Shown here piece by piece: positions 37,921 through 50,433 of a stretch of DNA of 64,000 bases. Location: NCBI RefSeq assembly GCF_017654505.1, contig NC_054537.1, forward strand, positions 77,634,118 through 77,698,117, written 5' to 3'. Numbering within the stretch: position 1 is the first letter of the stretch; each line of letters opens with the position of its first letter. A model generated the notes under the pieces. That model was not told the DNA's origin. It worked only from the letters and a program-made list of their open reading frames with translations, and did not search any database. The position numbers were made by a program, and so were the translations under genes. The stretch is from Polyodon spathula. Its lineage: Eukaryota > Chordata > Actinopteri > Acipenseriformes > Polyodontidae.

Positions 37921-40900
37921 CATTATTGTTGTTGTTTTGTTACACACAAACTGAAGATTTTATGTATTCATTTAAGGATTGTAATGAAAATGGTACGATA
38001 TCTAATCAGTTGTACAATATCTAAACCTCTCTCTAACAAATTATCGTGGATAAACAAATATAAAAAGACAAATGTTTTAGCGAATGCCTTTCAGTGTTCA
38101 GGCTTATAATCGATGGCAACTGGGGATATAATGTAGGTGCCATTTTATAGATCTATATATTTCACATTTGAGACGAGAACTGCTTATCCAATTCTTATCA
38201 AAAGTAGCAAGTTGTATCTGGAGGCGCCTATCCATCGGTCTGTACTTAGACAACCTCTTATTATATTATAATAAAACTTAGTATGAACATATTGGTTTTG
38301 ATGATCTATTTTTTCATGATAATTTTGGGTTTACATCCTGGCCGAGGATTGTTATAACAGCCCTTATCCATTTAACATTCTTTTTACATCAGCATTTTAC
38401 AGTGTAACATATGCCTTGTTTGTTGTTCTGTAAAATAAAGTATTTTACCCGTATTGACAACCAGAAAGTTGTATTTGTTTAGCCTAACCTAATAATATAA
38501 ACTGAGAAACTAAAACAGGGCTGCATGTTTACCTTTACAGTAAAAAAAAAAAAAAAAAAAAAAACATCATTTCTGTGAAGGTGCTGTCAGCCTTCACAAA
38601 ACAAACTCACAGTTAAGCACATTATAGTGTTTGGACCCAGGATTGACCAACCAGTGTTCAGGGTAAGTATGATGTTTGGATTTATTCTCTGGCTGCATCA
38701 TGGCCAGCTGTAATCAATTCCCATCTCATATGAGAATGCTAAATTTACATTAAAAAATTACAAAAAGATGAATTCATCCTCAGATGCTGGTTCCTCTTTT
38801 GACTGTGGGTTCCAGGTATTTCCACAAACAAGAATAACATGAACTGTATTCACAGTTTTTATCACTCAGAATTCCCTATTCTTACTCAGGTTACTAAGAA
38901 GCCAACTTGAATTGTAGCAACACATTCCAAAAAACCTTTCATTCAACAGTTCTTGCAGGATAAACTTTTCCAAGACTATAGTTACTTAGCATTGAAAGGG
39001 TTGAATATAAAACAGTTTTTATAGAGCAGGTTGTCTTAGTCCTTGAGGTCCTGAATAAAGGTGAGCCTTCATAAGGAGACATGGTATAAGATATTGGAAC
39101 ATGATGATAATGTGATTAAAATTATATCAATCACCTTTGCTGTCTGCCCCACCTGATCTTCACACCACTAGAATGTAAAAGTGATCACACGATAATCTTC
39201 CTTGGAGTTGATGGGTGTTGAAACTGAAAAGGATGCTCTATTGTTGTTTTTGCAATAGTAAGACGCAAAGAGACATTCCCTTGTCTGAACACAACAATCC
39301 ATGGCTTACGCAGCGCTAAGCTTCAGTGCTACGAAAATGTCTGTTTTTACGGATTTGTTTGTGGTTGTTTTTTTTTGTTTTTTTTTACTACCTGTCCAAG
39401 TACACTTTTAATGTATTAGTATTGTAAAAGAGATGTAAAATAGGATAACAAGGCTAACTGGCTGATAGAGATGTAAATAATTGTAGATCAATATTAGGAA
39501 TAATTACTGTATTAAAAAGATGAAAACTTTGTGTACTAAGCACATGGTGTACTGCACTGGTCAACTCAATGCATGCCTCACCTTTACAGTAAAATGTTAT
39601 TTTAGGCCAGGCATGAAAGCAGAAGTTGTGGTTAAGTGAGCCTTCTGGTTAAATGTTTACAATTACTTTTGGGAACCAGAATGAAACATTCTTTTTCTAC
39701 AATGTTAATGCATGTAATCATACCATCCTCATTATATATTTTTTGCAGATATAAAAAATGATACACCTGGAGAGGTTATAGTAAATGAAAAAATGGGATT
39801 AATAGCACTATGGACATATCATGCTACCTCTATTGCTGTTCTAAACAGAACTAAGGTGCACATTCTGTGGTGGTTTTGAAAGGCCGCACGGGCCAAAAGA
39901 ACATAGGTCTGAAAACCACATTCACAGTGGGCAGTGCCCAGGGTGTTTAGTAACCTGTTCATTCATGTGTTTGTATTTGTTTAATTTAAAAGAAAATCAG
40001 TCACTATCTTTTTTGCTTATGTAACAATAACATACAGGTACAGTTTACTGGAAAGACCTGCGCTTGGACATGTTGCCAGAGTCTTTACTGTGTTCCTTGA
40101 AGCTATACAGAACACCCAGACGTGTTCTACATAATATTTCACTTTTCTTTTTATAGTGTGTTTGTTATCTGGGCAAATGCTCCCAAATGTCACTCTTGCT
40201 TTTTTGTTTGTTTGTTTTTTTTTTGTCTATTTTACTGACTTAAATATCCACAGATCTCTATCTCTCAAGATGAATGTTGACCATGCTGAAAAGTTTGCAA
40301 TAGCAGACATGAGCTATACAGAACATCTTTTCATTGCTATTATGTATGGGTACTTGACATCACTGCAGCTTATTACATATTGTTTTTTCTTGAGTAAACC
40401 AACAATTTAATTCATAATATCTCTTAAGATAAATTAACACTTTGTACTTTAAACAACCTGCTTGGGTAATTTTCGCTCTCTGCATTTCATGCCTGCGAAC
40501 ACTGTATGTCTAAGAGTTGATTGTTCTCTTTCCATATGTTGCAAAAAAATAAAGATGAAGGAATCATGTTTTGTTTATTTTTATTTATTTATTGTTATTG
40601 TTGCAGTTGTGCATGACTCCTTATATGTGCCATATATTGTGTATTTTCCATTTTGTATCGCTCTGCTCCACTACGTTGATGGATGGTGTCAAGCAATACC
40701 AATTATTTTACTACTTGACAACATGCTTTCTGTCTTTATTATAGCCAGTTAAATGTGCAAAGTACTTCCATCAATCATTTTATTAGCATAATGACTTTGC
40801 TGTTGATGATTTGGTTTTCTAGACATTATTTTGACTTTGACCCGTATAAAGCTCATTTATCCTGCTGCATCACTGTGAGTTTGGTGGAAGTATAGTATTT

Positions 40901-43386
40901 TTTTTTTATTTACTTTACCCATTTATTTTCTGTTTAGTCACCATCTGTCCCCACATTTTTGCTATGCACAGAGAATGTGCAGCTTTAGTGGGGTCCTGTT
41001 ACCTGTAATACGAGAAGTAAATTTAAAGTGCATGAAAAATCAAACTGAAAATAATATCTGAAAAACAATAAAGGACTTGTGACAATGTTGTCATGGTAAT
41101 AGAAGGGGGGGTAAATACCAGCACTGTTTAGATCACGCAAATATGAAAATAAAACATTTAACCATGCACGGTCGTTTATTGAGGGTATAAAAGTGTATAC
41201 AAATATGTTTTAATTATTCAGACACCAGAATTGAGATTCATCTTCATTTAAATTGGTTGAATAATACTTTTCACTAATTTAATATGTGTGTTTGTATTTA
41301 CATTCAGATCTACTGAGATTGTTCTATTTCAGAAGGAGTTGCCTCTAAAGCTGGCATACTCTTTGTCAAAAATCGACCGGCCATGATAACTTGTGTGCAA
41401 GTTAAAGGCTAAAGTGAGTTGTGCTAAGGATTTGAGAGTGACTTATTTGAAAGGTTTTGTGTAAGGAGAACTACTGAATCTTGTTTTGTTTATAAAGCTG
41501 TTGATTCTAGCAATAACCTCCACTCCTGCATTCCCTTCCGTGTTTTGGTGTTTTGACAATAAGTTCAAGAGCTGCTTTTCTGTTGTTGTTGCCTACCACT
41601 GCATGTATATTACCTGTGCTACATCAGCCAAATACATTTTAATTTTAAGCTACAGTACTTGCTCTCTTGAGTTAGAGGCAGTAATATGGAAACAGCCCAA
41701 ATGGGATTGAAATCTTTCAGTGGTTCATTGAAAGAAGGTATTGGTGATAATTCAGATTTTTATCTACTCATGTTTTCATTTCACCAATACTTTTAAAGGG
41801 GTCATTTTACATTTTAAAATGTAAATTAATATATAAAAATCACCTGGGAAGTTGAAGGAGCAGCTGAAAATTCAGCCCAGTATAGTGCTAGTAATTCAGG
41901 AATCAGGGAAATGTTACCCAACTGAATTGTGTGCTTTCTGATAAAGTGCAGAGAAGGCTAAACTATTGAAGGATGCAGTAAACACATAAAATATATTCCT
42001 TCCCACAGCACAGAGAGTCTTGGCTGAATATGTCAACATGTGCGGATAGGCATTTAGCTTTAAAAGATGGGTAGGGTTTTAAGTTTGATCAAAATCTATA
42101 ACTCTACCAGTTAGGTCGTGGTTTGAATATTAACACGTTTATGTTAAAAGGCTACCCTAGTTTCTTTCTTATTTATGTAGCATCTCTCGACCTTTGCAAA
42201 ATGTTTTAGCGAATGTTGTTTGTGGCACTGTGAAATGATAACTTCAATATTTTGCTTGTATAGATTCCTAGACTATCCAGGTCAACATTAACAGAACATG
42301 TCCCATGCTCTGCAGCTAGGATCCAAATTTTTCAAAATTACACCTGTCTTGGTGTGCAGGGTTTAATGAACCTTTCCAGTTATTTTGTTGAGAGCTATTG
42401 TCATTTTGCTGTATTTCCTAATGTGTCAATGACTGAGGTCTTGTCACAAAATAAATTCTAAAAATAATGGGTAATTGTAATGCCTCATTTGAAGATTATT
42501 TTACTTCGGTCTTAAAAAAAAAAAAACCTAAAGCAGAAAGTATAATTGAATAATGTTTAACTGTATAAAACACTAATTAGAATTTTTTTACAATGCAATT
42601 TGTTATATACAACACATGCAGTTATAAATGCCACATATGGTACTGATTTCTGATTTTGCATATTTTTCTTATTAATATGCAGTATATGTTATCACTGCAC
42701 CTCAGTATTCTCTTAAGGTTATATTAACAGTTTTATAGTTCAGGTTAAAATACATCTTTTTTTGCATATGCGTAGTCAAATGCATATTTCTTATAAAGCA
42801 CCCTGGGATGTTTGCTCATACACTCTAAGGAAATTCAAAAGATATTGTTTAAATGTAAGAATGTCTTCCGAATGTCTTTGTTCTTTTCACCCAATACACA
42901 TAAAAAGCAAGTGGGAGTTTAGTTCTCTGACTAACTTTATCAAAAGTCTAATTTGGCCATTGTGAAATGTTGGTTGCTGATGACCCAGCATTAAGTCATC
43001 CTTAGAAAATCACAATATATCAGCTTGATCCATTTTTGATAGAAGTATTTTCCTATGAAGATTTTATGTTGTTTTTTTCAGCTTGCTTGTCTGTACCTCA
43101 AAAGTTGTTGCAATGACATTTATATATGAATGACTGAGGTAAATGTACAAGTGCATTCACACATTCATTGAAAACATCTATTAATTCCTCACTAACACAT
43201 GTTTGTAATTGCAATTGATTGTTTGATTTAGTCCTTGTTGTGGGATGATGTTGAATGAGCAGACAAGGCCATTAGTTTATATATTGTACTTACTCTCCTG
43301 AGCTTTTCACTAGTCATAGTACAGTTATGCTGCACTGATACACACACATGGCTGTACAGCAAGCTTAACAATTTGTTTTTCAACAG
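37921..43386. other. Long non-coding stretch
   Basis: AT-rich DNA with a run of 23 A (38542-38564). Open frames of 70-96 codons at 40156, 40462 and 41486 are hydrophobic, rich in F/Y/L codons expected from AT-rich DNA, and lack splice or start context. No gene is supported. Confidence 0.55.
38542..38564 (+). repeat. Poly-A run (23 A)
   Basis: Uninterrupted A run. No target duplication or upstream retroposed body was seen. Confidence 0.95.
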
Positions 43387-43420
43387 TGATGAAGAAGACC
43401 CTGAGGCTCAGGATGAATGA
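43387..43420 (+). CDS. Candidate short terminal exon with acidic C-terminus
   Basis: TTTGTTTTTCAACAG (acceptor ending at 43386) is followed by ten codons, in the frame starting at 43388, for an acidic tail DEEDPEAQDE, then TGA at 43418-43420. AATAAA signals follow at 43678-43683 and 43967-43972, fitting a 3' untranslated region. The codon use (GAA, GAG, GCT, CAG) is unlike the AT-rich surroundings. If real, it is the last exon of a gene transcribed toward EXT1, which is the position and strand of SAMD12 in human. The tail itself was not recognised, so the identity is open. Confidence 0.28.
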
Positions 43421-43471
43421 TAAGAAAACGGAATTTAACTTATTTTAAGGTACAATTAATGCATACAATGG

Positions 43472-43477
43472 TTTTTT

Positions 43478-43508
<31 letters not shown>

Positions 43509-43515
43509 GGGGGGG
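43472..43515 (+). repeat. T16-G28 homopolymer junction
   Basis: A run of 16 T passes directly into 28 G. The G run could form a G-quadruplex and is likely unstable. Confidence 0.95.
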
Positions 43516-45648
43516 TTGTGACGTTATTAGTTTTAAAACGAGTTGTGAAGCTTTTTTGAACGTGCAGAAAGTATGTGAAATATAAACTTGTTTTCTGATG
43601 TTAACAGGATTGCCTTTTAGCGTATTTGTACGTGTTTTTTTTTTTTTTTTAACAGTATTTCATGCATTGAGTCTTGCAATAAATATTCGTATTTTGCTCC
43701 TGCTACTTATTTATCAATGTACATGTTATAAAAACAAATTAGTCACTTTTGCTTTAATTTTGTGATAAAACTGGCATTTGTATTGATTTTATTGTTAATC
43801 TTTAAACAGTTTGAAGCATTTTTGAGTGTGTTGTGGGCAAACAGTGTGAACTCATTTTTTGTACTAACACAGTATTTCATGCGGTTGTTTTGCAATGAAG
43901 ATTCATTGCTAGTTAATTTTTCATCGATTGTCCATTCTTACCAATGTACACATTTTGAGGGTGAACAATAAATATGTGTTAATAAAGTGTTAATAAATGT
44001 GTTAAACACTTATTAATTTTAAAAACATGTTTGTTTGTCTATTGTGCTACAAGCCTACCTTAATACACGCTTGTGTTTCGATATTTACAGGGTTGTCTTC
44101 AGTGGATTTTACTGTTTTTATTATTATTACAATACAAACTATTACTACCCACTGACACAACCTCTAATGACGTTGCTGGAATGTTGTAATTTACTTATGT
44201 CGTTTCTATAAGGTTGGGTGCAGGCAGCTTTTTCATGATTGCATCTGAAGTATTTGCAGATGTTAGTGATCTTACATAATAAACGCAGTCTCAAATAGTC
44301 GCCAGTCTTCAATAGGTGCCGGGGCTACTGGCAAATATTGTAAATAAATGCCAGGGCGTTTTTTTTTTATTTTGTTTTGTTTTACGGTACCGTAATGGAA
44401 ATTTAGAATTTCTAGAAATTTCTCAAAAGCAAATAATTATAGTAAAAAAAAATTCTAGCAAAAGTTTAGCTTTTGTGGATGAGGGGAAAAAAGTTACAAG
44501 AAATAGATGTCTACAATTATTTATTTCAACAGTTTTTTTGCAAAACCAAATAAATGCTAATTCAAAAGTATTCATACCCTTTGGTGCTATGATAGTATTG
44601 TCTACAAGGTGCTAGACATTTCAATATGATAATGCAGAACCTGATTCTAGAAAAATGCATGATTGTAGGTGAACACCCAAAAAGGATTAGGCATAGGACA
44701 GTGGCCGAAGGCCCACCCTCACTCTGTAACAACCACAACTGCATCAGGCTTCCATCACCTGCCCCAGGAAGGCCACAGTTACAGCGCACACCATCTTGAC
44801 ATTTTCAGGACTTTATTGACTCCTTCGAGGACGAGAGATCTTAAAATGGGGGGAACTATGTAACATCGACAGTCTACGCATCTTATAGGACTTTGTTATG
44901 GAAAGTTGAGCGAAGTGGAAAACAAACTGAGAACGTGAAAATTTAATGAATATTGACTATTGGTTTAGCATGGTTACGGCCCACAGTGACCAGTTTTATT
45001 AATCTAGACTGTAACTGCTGTGTTAAAATCCACTGCTTTATTACTGGGATTTCCAGCAGTACCTCACAAGTGACCTCCGGTTCATTTGCATAAATAAATT
45101 GGCTTTTGGAATTCCAGTTCTGACTCTGTGTCCAGTTCATTTCTGAAGCAAACGCTACAATATGATTCAGTAAACCCATTGTTGTAAATTAATATAGTCC
45201 ACAGGCATGTTTATGTGAATGTAATCTGAGTTTCTGTTTAAAACAGATTACTATGCAGCGTCTGGAAGCTATGAAGTACCTATGAACTACCTATCAGTAT
45301 GATTTATGATCAAGCAGGGGTTGGTCAAGCAAAAATAGCTACTGGCAAAAAATTACCCCAGTTATCACATAACACAAATTCTGGTTTCAAATAGTCTTTC
45401 ATAATAAAGTTTACTCCTATTTGTATATAATACAAACTATACCTATTAATGACCACATTTTTGCATCCAAAATGGCAGCAAATTGTAGCAAAGACGAATT
45501 TCAACAGAAGTTTATGGAATAGGATGTGTAACACCTGCATGTAAACAGAATACTATTTTATGAATAAGTAGATGATGTCTTTGTGGTGGGATGTGGGGAT
45601 TAAGAACAAGAAACACAATAGTCCAGTAATTTAGTGCAAAAGAAGTGG
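43516..45648. other. Non-coding stretch
   Basis: Mostly AT-rich. Around 44560-44800 the CAAAAGTATTCATACCC motif resembles the end region of Tc1-like elements and may mark a decayed fragment, but the rest could not be aligned by eye. Confidence 0.45.
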
Positions 45649-45662
45649 TATATATATATATC

Positions 45663-45704
<42 letters not shown>
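45649..45704. repeat. (TA)n microsatellite
   Basis: About 56 bp of TA with one short interruption. Confidence 0.96.
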
Positions 45705-45705
<1 letters not shown>

Positions 45706-45829
45706 CACAGGTCCAGTCCAAATCAATCATGTGGACCTGGACCGTTCCTCAATCCAAAACAAAACAAGTATACATGATTCTATATTTCATTAACAACCTC
45801 ATATATAAAGTTTATTTGTTACAAGAAAA

Positions 45830-46472
45830 CAGGACTGGTGAGAGCTGACACCTGGGACACTACATACAAGGGTCAACTTCATCACAATAAATATATAGTG
45901 CGCACATATTTACATTACAGTGCTATTTACAATGGTGACAGGGAATCAGTGCACACAGGTATTTACAATACTGCCCCACAGTTCTTCTCGTTCTCTCATG
46001 CCTGTGCAGGGTGCTGGTGCTCCGCGTCCATACATCGAACCCCCTTTTGTTGTGCGTCCACACCAGCTGTTGACCTCCTGAGAAAGGCAGTGTTCAATGG
46101 TTAAACCCTCCCTGGTTTATTTGCTTTTTATTTTGCCCTGTGTCACTTGTTCCCATAGTAAACTCTCCCTGACCGAACCGACCGACTCAGTACTACACCA
46201 ACTACACAGTTTCCTTATATATAACAAGTCCCACACTGTTAATCCACTCCAAACAGTCTACTCAACCAGCTGTTGCTGAAACCTTGATATTAACTAGCAG
46301 GAACTCAGTACACCTGTGCAGTTGAGCGCCACAAGATGGCCATCTCAACCGGACTTTATACCTGCTGTATGTGCCACCTTGTCAAGGTCACGTCAGTCGG
46401 TCCATCTAGCGCGTCTGTCTGTTGGGAGGCCAGTTTTTCCACCCTCCTTCACCCTGTATAAATAACTCGACA
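45830..46472 (-). other. GC-richer block, possible LTR
   Basis: A compositionally distinct block between microsatellite and AT-rich DNA. Read on the minus strand it has a GGTATAAAGTC TATA-like box near 46358 and an AATAAA about 240 bases further on (near 46113), the layout of an LTR promoter and polyadenylation signal. Neither TG/CA ends with a duplication nor a second copy could be found, so this is only a suggestion. Confidence 0.25.
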
Positions 46473-47221
46473 ACCTATCTTAAAACAAAAAAGTAATATG
46501 CTAGTATTGGGTTATTCCAGCAGAACTGGACTTCTTCCTCTACTTCAATAACTTGATTCAATTTATTTGATAATGATACTACCACCATTTGTCCAGGTGG
46601 ATGGCTAACAATTAGAGTAAAGGTCATCAAACTTACAATTTAAGAGGCAAGACCCTTCTCTTTTTGATATCACACATGGTTTATTTACCAAAAGGAAACC
46701 TCTCCTGAATTTGGTCCACCTAATTTAATTTAATCTACCAGACCGATGGCCCCACCACAACAGCAATACAGTAAAATAATATGTATATGAACTAAAGGCA
46801 CTGTAGAGTGGTCAGAACCAGCTTCAGCTAGTACAAGGCTACTGTAAATTATGTAGACTACAGTACGTTTTTTTTTTTTCTTACAATGCATAGTAGCTGC
46901 TCACCACAGTATATGATTCTAAGGGGTAGGTGTACTAAGATGGGCCAGTAGCAGCACAAAGATACCACAATTTGCATTTTCGTTACGACAATTTGCAAAG
47001 TGCACATTTTTTTGTCGAATGTACTAAGCAGAAATATGTTCATAAAGAGAGCGGCAGTATACAAATTTAAATATTATTTGCGTCATCTTAGTGAGATCTC
47101 TAGCGAGAGTTGTGCAACATTTTTTTCAAATAAAATAGTGGAAGTTGAGTTTTGGTTTGCTGCAATGTCTATACATGCAAGGGTGCAAGAATCAAAATAA
47201 CATTGTTTTTGTTAAATGTCA

Positions 47222-47787
47222 TGTGAGGCGAGAGTGTATTAAATGGAATGTCCAGACAGTAATTTATGTGTACAGAAATAAAATAATTTATTTTTATTTT
47301 CTATACACAACAAAAAGGATTAAATAACAAACGAAAACAAAATGGTGTGAGGGAAGGAGTGCAGGGGTGAAATCCAAAACAAACTGATGACTCGTCTTTA
47401 ATTTGTCTTCGTGGTGATCATAAACAAAAAAAAGACAAAAGAAATGTTAGTATTTCAAAAAAACCCGCTGCACAAAACCAGTATCTCCCTTCACCCGTGA
47501 CTCCTCCTACTTTTACTTTCGGACCAACCCCGAACACAGTAGTACGTTCCCTTTAGTATGTAATGTCCCGCCTCTGTAGTCAGTGGAACACCAATCCCCA
47601 ACCGACACGTGTCCTTATCCTTCACTTGACTCCAGTGGCTGGAAGTTACATACTCGTACTTCCGCCCCTCACCAAGGTGCCTTTTGCCATGGTCACGAGA
47701 TCTTGGTAAGGGAAGTCCCGAGTTGGTTTGATGCCACCTACTGTCGGGAGGCTGAATCACAGACCGAAACCCCTTTGACTCATCACA
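47222..47787 (-). repeat. 3' LTR
   Basis: 566 bp, + strand TGTGAGGCG to CATCACA. Compared with the 5' LTR it shows one substitution and three indels (4, 1 and 2 bp). On the minus strand the first 98 codons continue the pol frame. AT-rich AATAAA-bearing sequence lies toward its 3' end (about 47270-47310). Confidence 0.96.
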
Positions 47788-50385
47788 TATCCCACCCCTC
47801 AGAGTGGAGCCGAAGGAACACTCGGAAACCTCTAACCCTTCCCTTTTACCTCCCTCCCGGGAAAAAAAATCAGCATTTTGATGTAACTTACCCGCACGAT
47901 ACCTTATTTGAAAGGCGAAGGGTTGGAGCGCCAGGTACCACCGCGTAATCCTAGCGTTTGAATCCTTCATCGTGTCTAACCACTTTAAAGAAGCGTGATC
48001 TGTGATGAGTACAAAGGGTCGTCCCAGAAGATAGTATTTTAAAGATTCCACTGCCCATTTCACTGCCAGGCATTCTTTCTCCACTACCGAATACCTCTGT
48101 TCTCTGGGCAGTAACTTCCGACTGATGTATAGTATCGGGTGTTCTATACCATCTCTCTCCTGGGACAGAACCGCCCCCAGACCAGTCTGCGATGCATCTG
48201 TCTGCAGGACGAACTCTCGGCTGAAATCCGGGCTTATTAATGCTGGGGCCTGACTCAAATTAGTTTTAATAGATTCCAAGGCTGTCTGACACTCTGCACT
48301 CCACTTAACTTTATTTGGAGCGTTCTTTTTAGTGAGATCAGTGAGAGGGGCGGCTATAGTGGAAAAGTGTGGAATAAAGCGGCGGTAATAACCAGCCAAC
48401 CCTAACAGTGATCTCACCTGGGTTTTCGTGGTAGGTACCGGTGAATCCAACAAAGCCTGGACTTTTGAAACCAACGGTTTCACTCTACCCTTACCCATTA
48501 TGAAACCTAAATATTTAGTTTCTTCTTTTCCAATAGCGCACTTTGCCATGTTCGCTGTGAGCCCCGCCCTCCTCAGAGACTGTAAGACGGCTTCTAATCT
48601 AGTCAAATGTTCTCTCCAGGAAGAACTATAAATGACTACATCATCGATATACGCAGCTGCATACTCTCGATGAGGTTGTAAAACCCTGTCCATTAGTCTC
48701 TGAAAAGTAGCAGGCGCTCCATGAAGTCCGAACGGCATAGTACAAAATTGAAAAAGACCCTCTGGGGTTGAAAATGCCGTTTTCTCACGAGAGGCTTTCG
48801 TTAATGGAATTTGCCAATATCCTTTCGTCAGATCCAGAGTTGAAATAAACCGAGCTTGCCCCAGTTTGTCTAAGAGTTCATCTACTCGAGGCATGGGATA
48901 TGCATCAAACTTGGAGATAGCATTCACCCTCCTAAAATCGATACATAATCGTAGTGACCCATCTGGCTTGTCTATTGGTACTATTGGGCTACACCACTCA
49001 CTTCGGGAAGGTTCAATTACCCCAAGTTTCAACATACACTCCACCTCCCTTCGAACAGAATCTCTCCGACTCTCTGGAATGCGATACGGTCTCTGTCTAA
49101 CTCTTAGACCTGGCGGAGTGATAATAGCATGTTCGATCAAATGCGTTCTTCCAGGCACGTTAGAAAACACATCACTGAACATTTTAATTAGATTGCTTAC
49201 CTCTTCACGCTGATCAGGAGTTAATTGTTCCCCCATCGGGACCTCAATTGCTGACTCTGACTCAATTGAGGGTCCAAAATCCTCTCCCTCCTGTACAGGA
49301 GATATAAAATGGACTTCCCGTTCTTTCCACGGTTTCAGGAGATTAACATGATAAATTTGACTTTCTTTCCGACGCCCAGGCTGTCGGATCTCATAATTGA
49401 CTTTACCAATTGCTCGAATAACCTGAAAGGGACCCTGCCATTTAGCAAACAACTTAGATTCCGATGAGGGCAACAATAACAACACTTTATCTCCAGGTCG
49501 AAAGTTCCGAATTCTTGCATTTTTATTGTAGCTTTGTTGCTGCTTCTGCTGTGCCGCTTTGAGATTGTCATGTGCCAATCGACCGACTAATTCTAAGCGA
49601 TCGCGTAACTGCAACACGTATTTTACTACATTTTTAGACTCCTTTGACTGTTCTTCCCAGCCTTCTCTTATGAGATCCAAGATACCCCGCGGCTGCCGAC
49701 CGTACAAGAGCTCAAACGGGGAAAACCCCGTTGAGGATTGTGGTACCTCGCGAACTGCAAAGAGCAAGTAGGGAAGCAGTTTAGCCCAATTGCGTTTTTC
49801 TTGATCTACAAAGCGGCGCAACATATTTTTCAAAGTCTGATTAAATCGTTCAACAAGCCCATCCGTTTGTGGATGAAAAACTGAGGTTCTAATTGAACGA
49901 ATTTTCAATAATTTATATAGTTGCTGAATACAGTCTGACATAAAATTAGTGCCCTGATCAGTGAGAATTTCTTTCGGGATTCCCACCCTAGAGAATATTT
50001 TTACCAATTCATTCGCTACAGCTATTGCATTCATAGAGCGTAAGGGAACAGCTTCTGGATATCTCGTTGCGTAGTCCACTACTACTAAAATATACCGATA
50101 TCCTGACTCTGTTCCCTCCAGAGGGCCTACTAAATCTACACCAATCCTTTCAAACGGAACCCCAATAATTGGAAGTGGAACCAGAGGTGCGGGGCGAACT
50201 GACTTAGGGGCAGCTAATTGACATTCAGGACACTCCGATACATACTTCCGCACCAGACCATAAACCCCAGGCCAAAAAAACCGGGCCAGAATTCGTTCCT
50301 GAGTCTTTTCAGTTCCCAAATGACCTGAAAATGGAATGTCATGCGCCAATCTCATGATTTCTGACTGAAAAGGCCTAGGAACCAA
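47491..50385 (-). CDS. Pol: integrase, reverse transcriptase, RNase H (Gmr1 order)
   Basis: 964 open codons, counted from 50385. This is not a natural start: the frame enters from upstream. The integrase comes first: zinc-binding H15, H22, C52, C55; catalytic D84, D143, E179 (DD35E); and a GPY/F-type module (KWQGPFQVI, about 315-333). The reverse transcriptase follows at about 430-620, with LDLTKGYWQI (D518) and YIDDVVIYS (D581, D582). RNase H follows at about 720-840, with D730, E769 and D796. The last 98 residues (867-964) are encoded by the 3' LTR. Domain residues all look intact. The upstream connection to gag-protease is broken by the insert at 50434-50612. No chromodomain was recognised. 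Confidence 0.95.
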   Translation of the reverse strand: MVPRPFQSEIMRLAHDIPFSGHLGTEKTQERILARFFWPGVYGLVRKYVSECPECQLAAPKSVRPAPLVPLPIIGVPFERIGVDLVGPLEGTESGYRYILVVVDYATRYPEAVPLRSMNAIAVANELVKIFSRVGIPKEILTDQGTNFMSDCIQQLYKLLKIRSIRTSVFHPQTDGLVERFNQTLKNMLRRFVDQEKRNWAKLLPYLLFAVREVPQSSTGFSPFELLYGRQPRGILDLIREGWEEQSKESKNVVKYVLQLRDRLELVGRLAHDNLKAAQQKQQQSYNKNARIRNFRPGDKVLLLLPSSESKLFAKWQGPFQVIRAIGKVNYEIRQPGRRKESQIYHVNLLKPWKEREVHFISPVQEGEDFGPSIESESAIEVPMGEQLTPDQREEVSNLIKMFSDVFSNVPGRTHLIEHAIITPPGLRVRQRPYRIPESRRDSVRREVECMLKLGVIEPSRSEWCSPIVPIDKPDGSLRLCIDFRRVNAISKFDAYPMPRVDELLDKLGQARFISTLDLTKGYWQIPLTKASREKTAFSTPEGLFQFCTMPFGLHGAPATFQRLMDRVLQPHREYAAAYIDDVVIYSSSWREHLTRLEAVLQSLRRAGLTANMAKCAIGKEETKYLGFIMGKGRVKPLVSKVQALLDSPVPTTKTQVRSLLGLAGYYRRFIPHFSTIAAPLTDLTKKNAPNKVKWSAECQTALESIKTNLSQAPALISPDFSREFVLQTDASQTGLGAVLSQERDGIEHPILYISRKLLPREQRYSVVEKECLAVKWAVESLKYYLLGRPFVLITDHASLKWLDTMKDSNARITRWYLALQPFAFQIRYRAGKLHQNADFFSREGGKREGLEVSECSFGSTLRGGICDESKGFRSVIQPPDSRWHQTNSGLPLPRSRDHGKRHLGEGRKYEYVTSSHWSQVKDKDTCRLGIGVPLTTEAGHYILKGTYYCVRGWSESKSRRSHG
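47788..47800 (-). other. Polypurine tract
   Basis: The minus strand reads GAGGGGTGGGATA directly before the TGTGATG start of the 3' LTR, the expected site for priming second-strand synthesis. Confidence 0.85.
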
Positions 50386-50433
50386 TAACTGTTTTACGAG
50401 CTGTCCCGTCCCGGGTATTATGGTCTTCCTCGT

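Noticed and set aside
40156..40752. Two hydrophobic open frames that could be small membrane proteins
   Set aside because: Composition is that of translated AT-rich DNA; no splice, start or conservation evidence.
44560..44800. Possible third Tc1-like fragment
   Set aside because: Only one motif (CAAAAGTATTCATACCC) matched a Tc1-type end; no partner repeat or transposase could be read.
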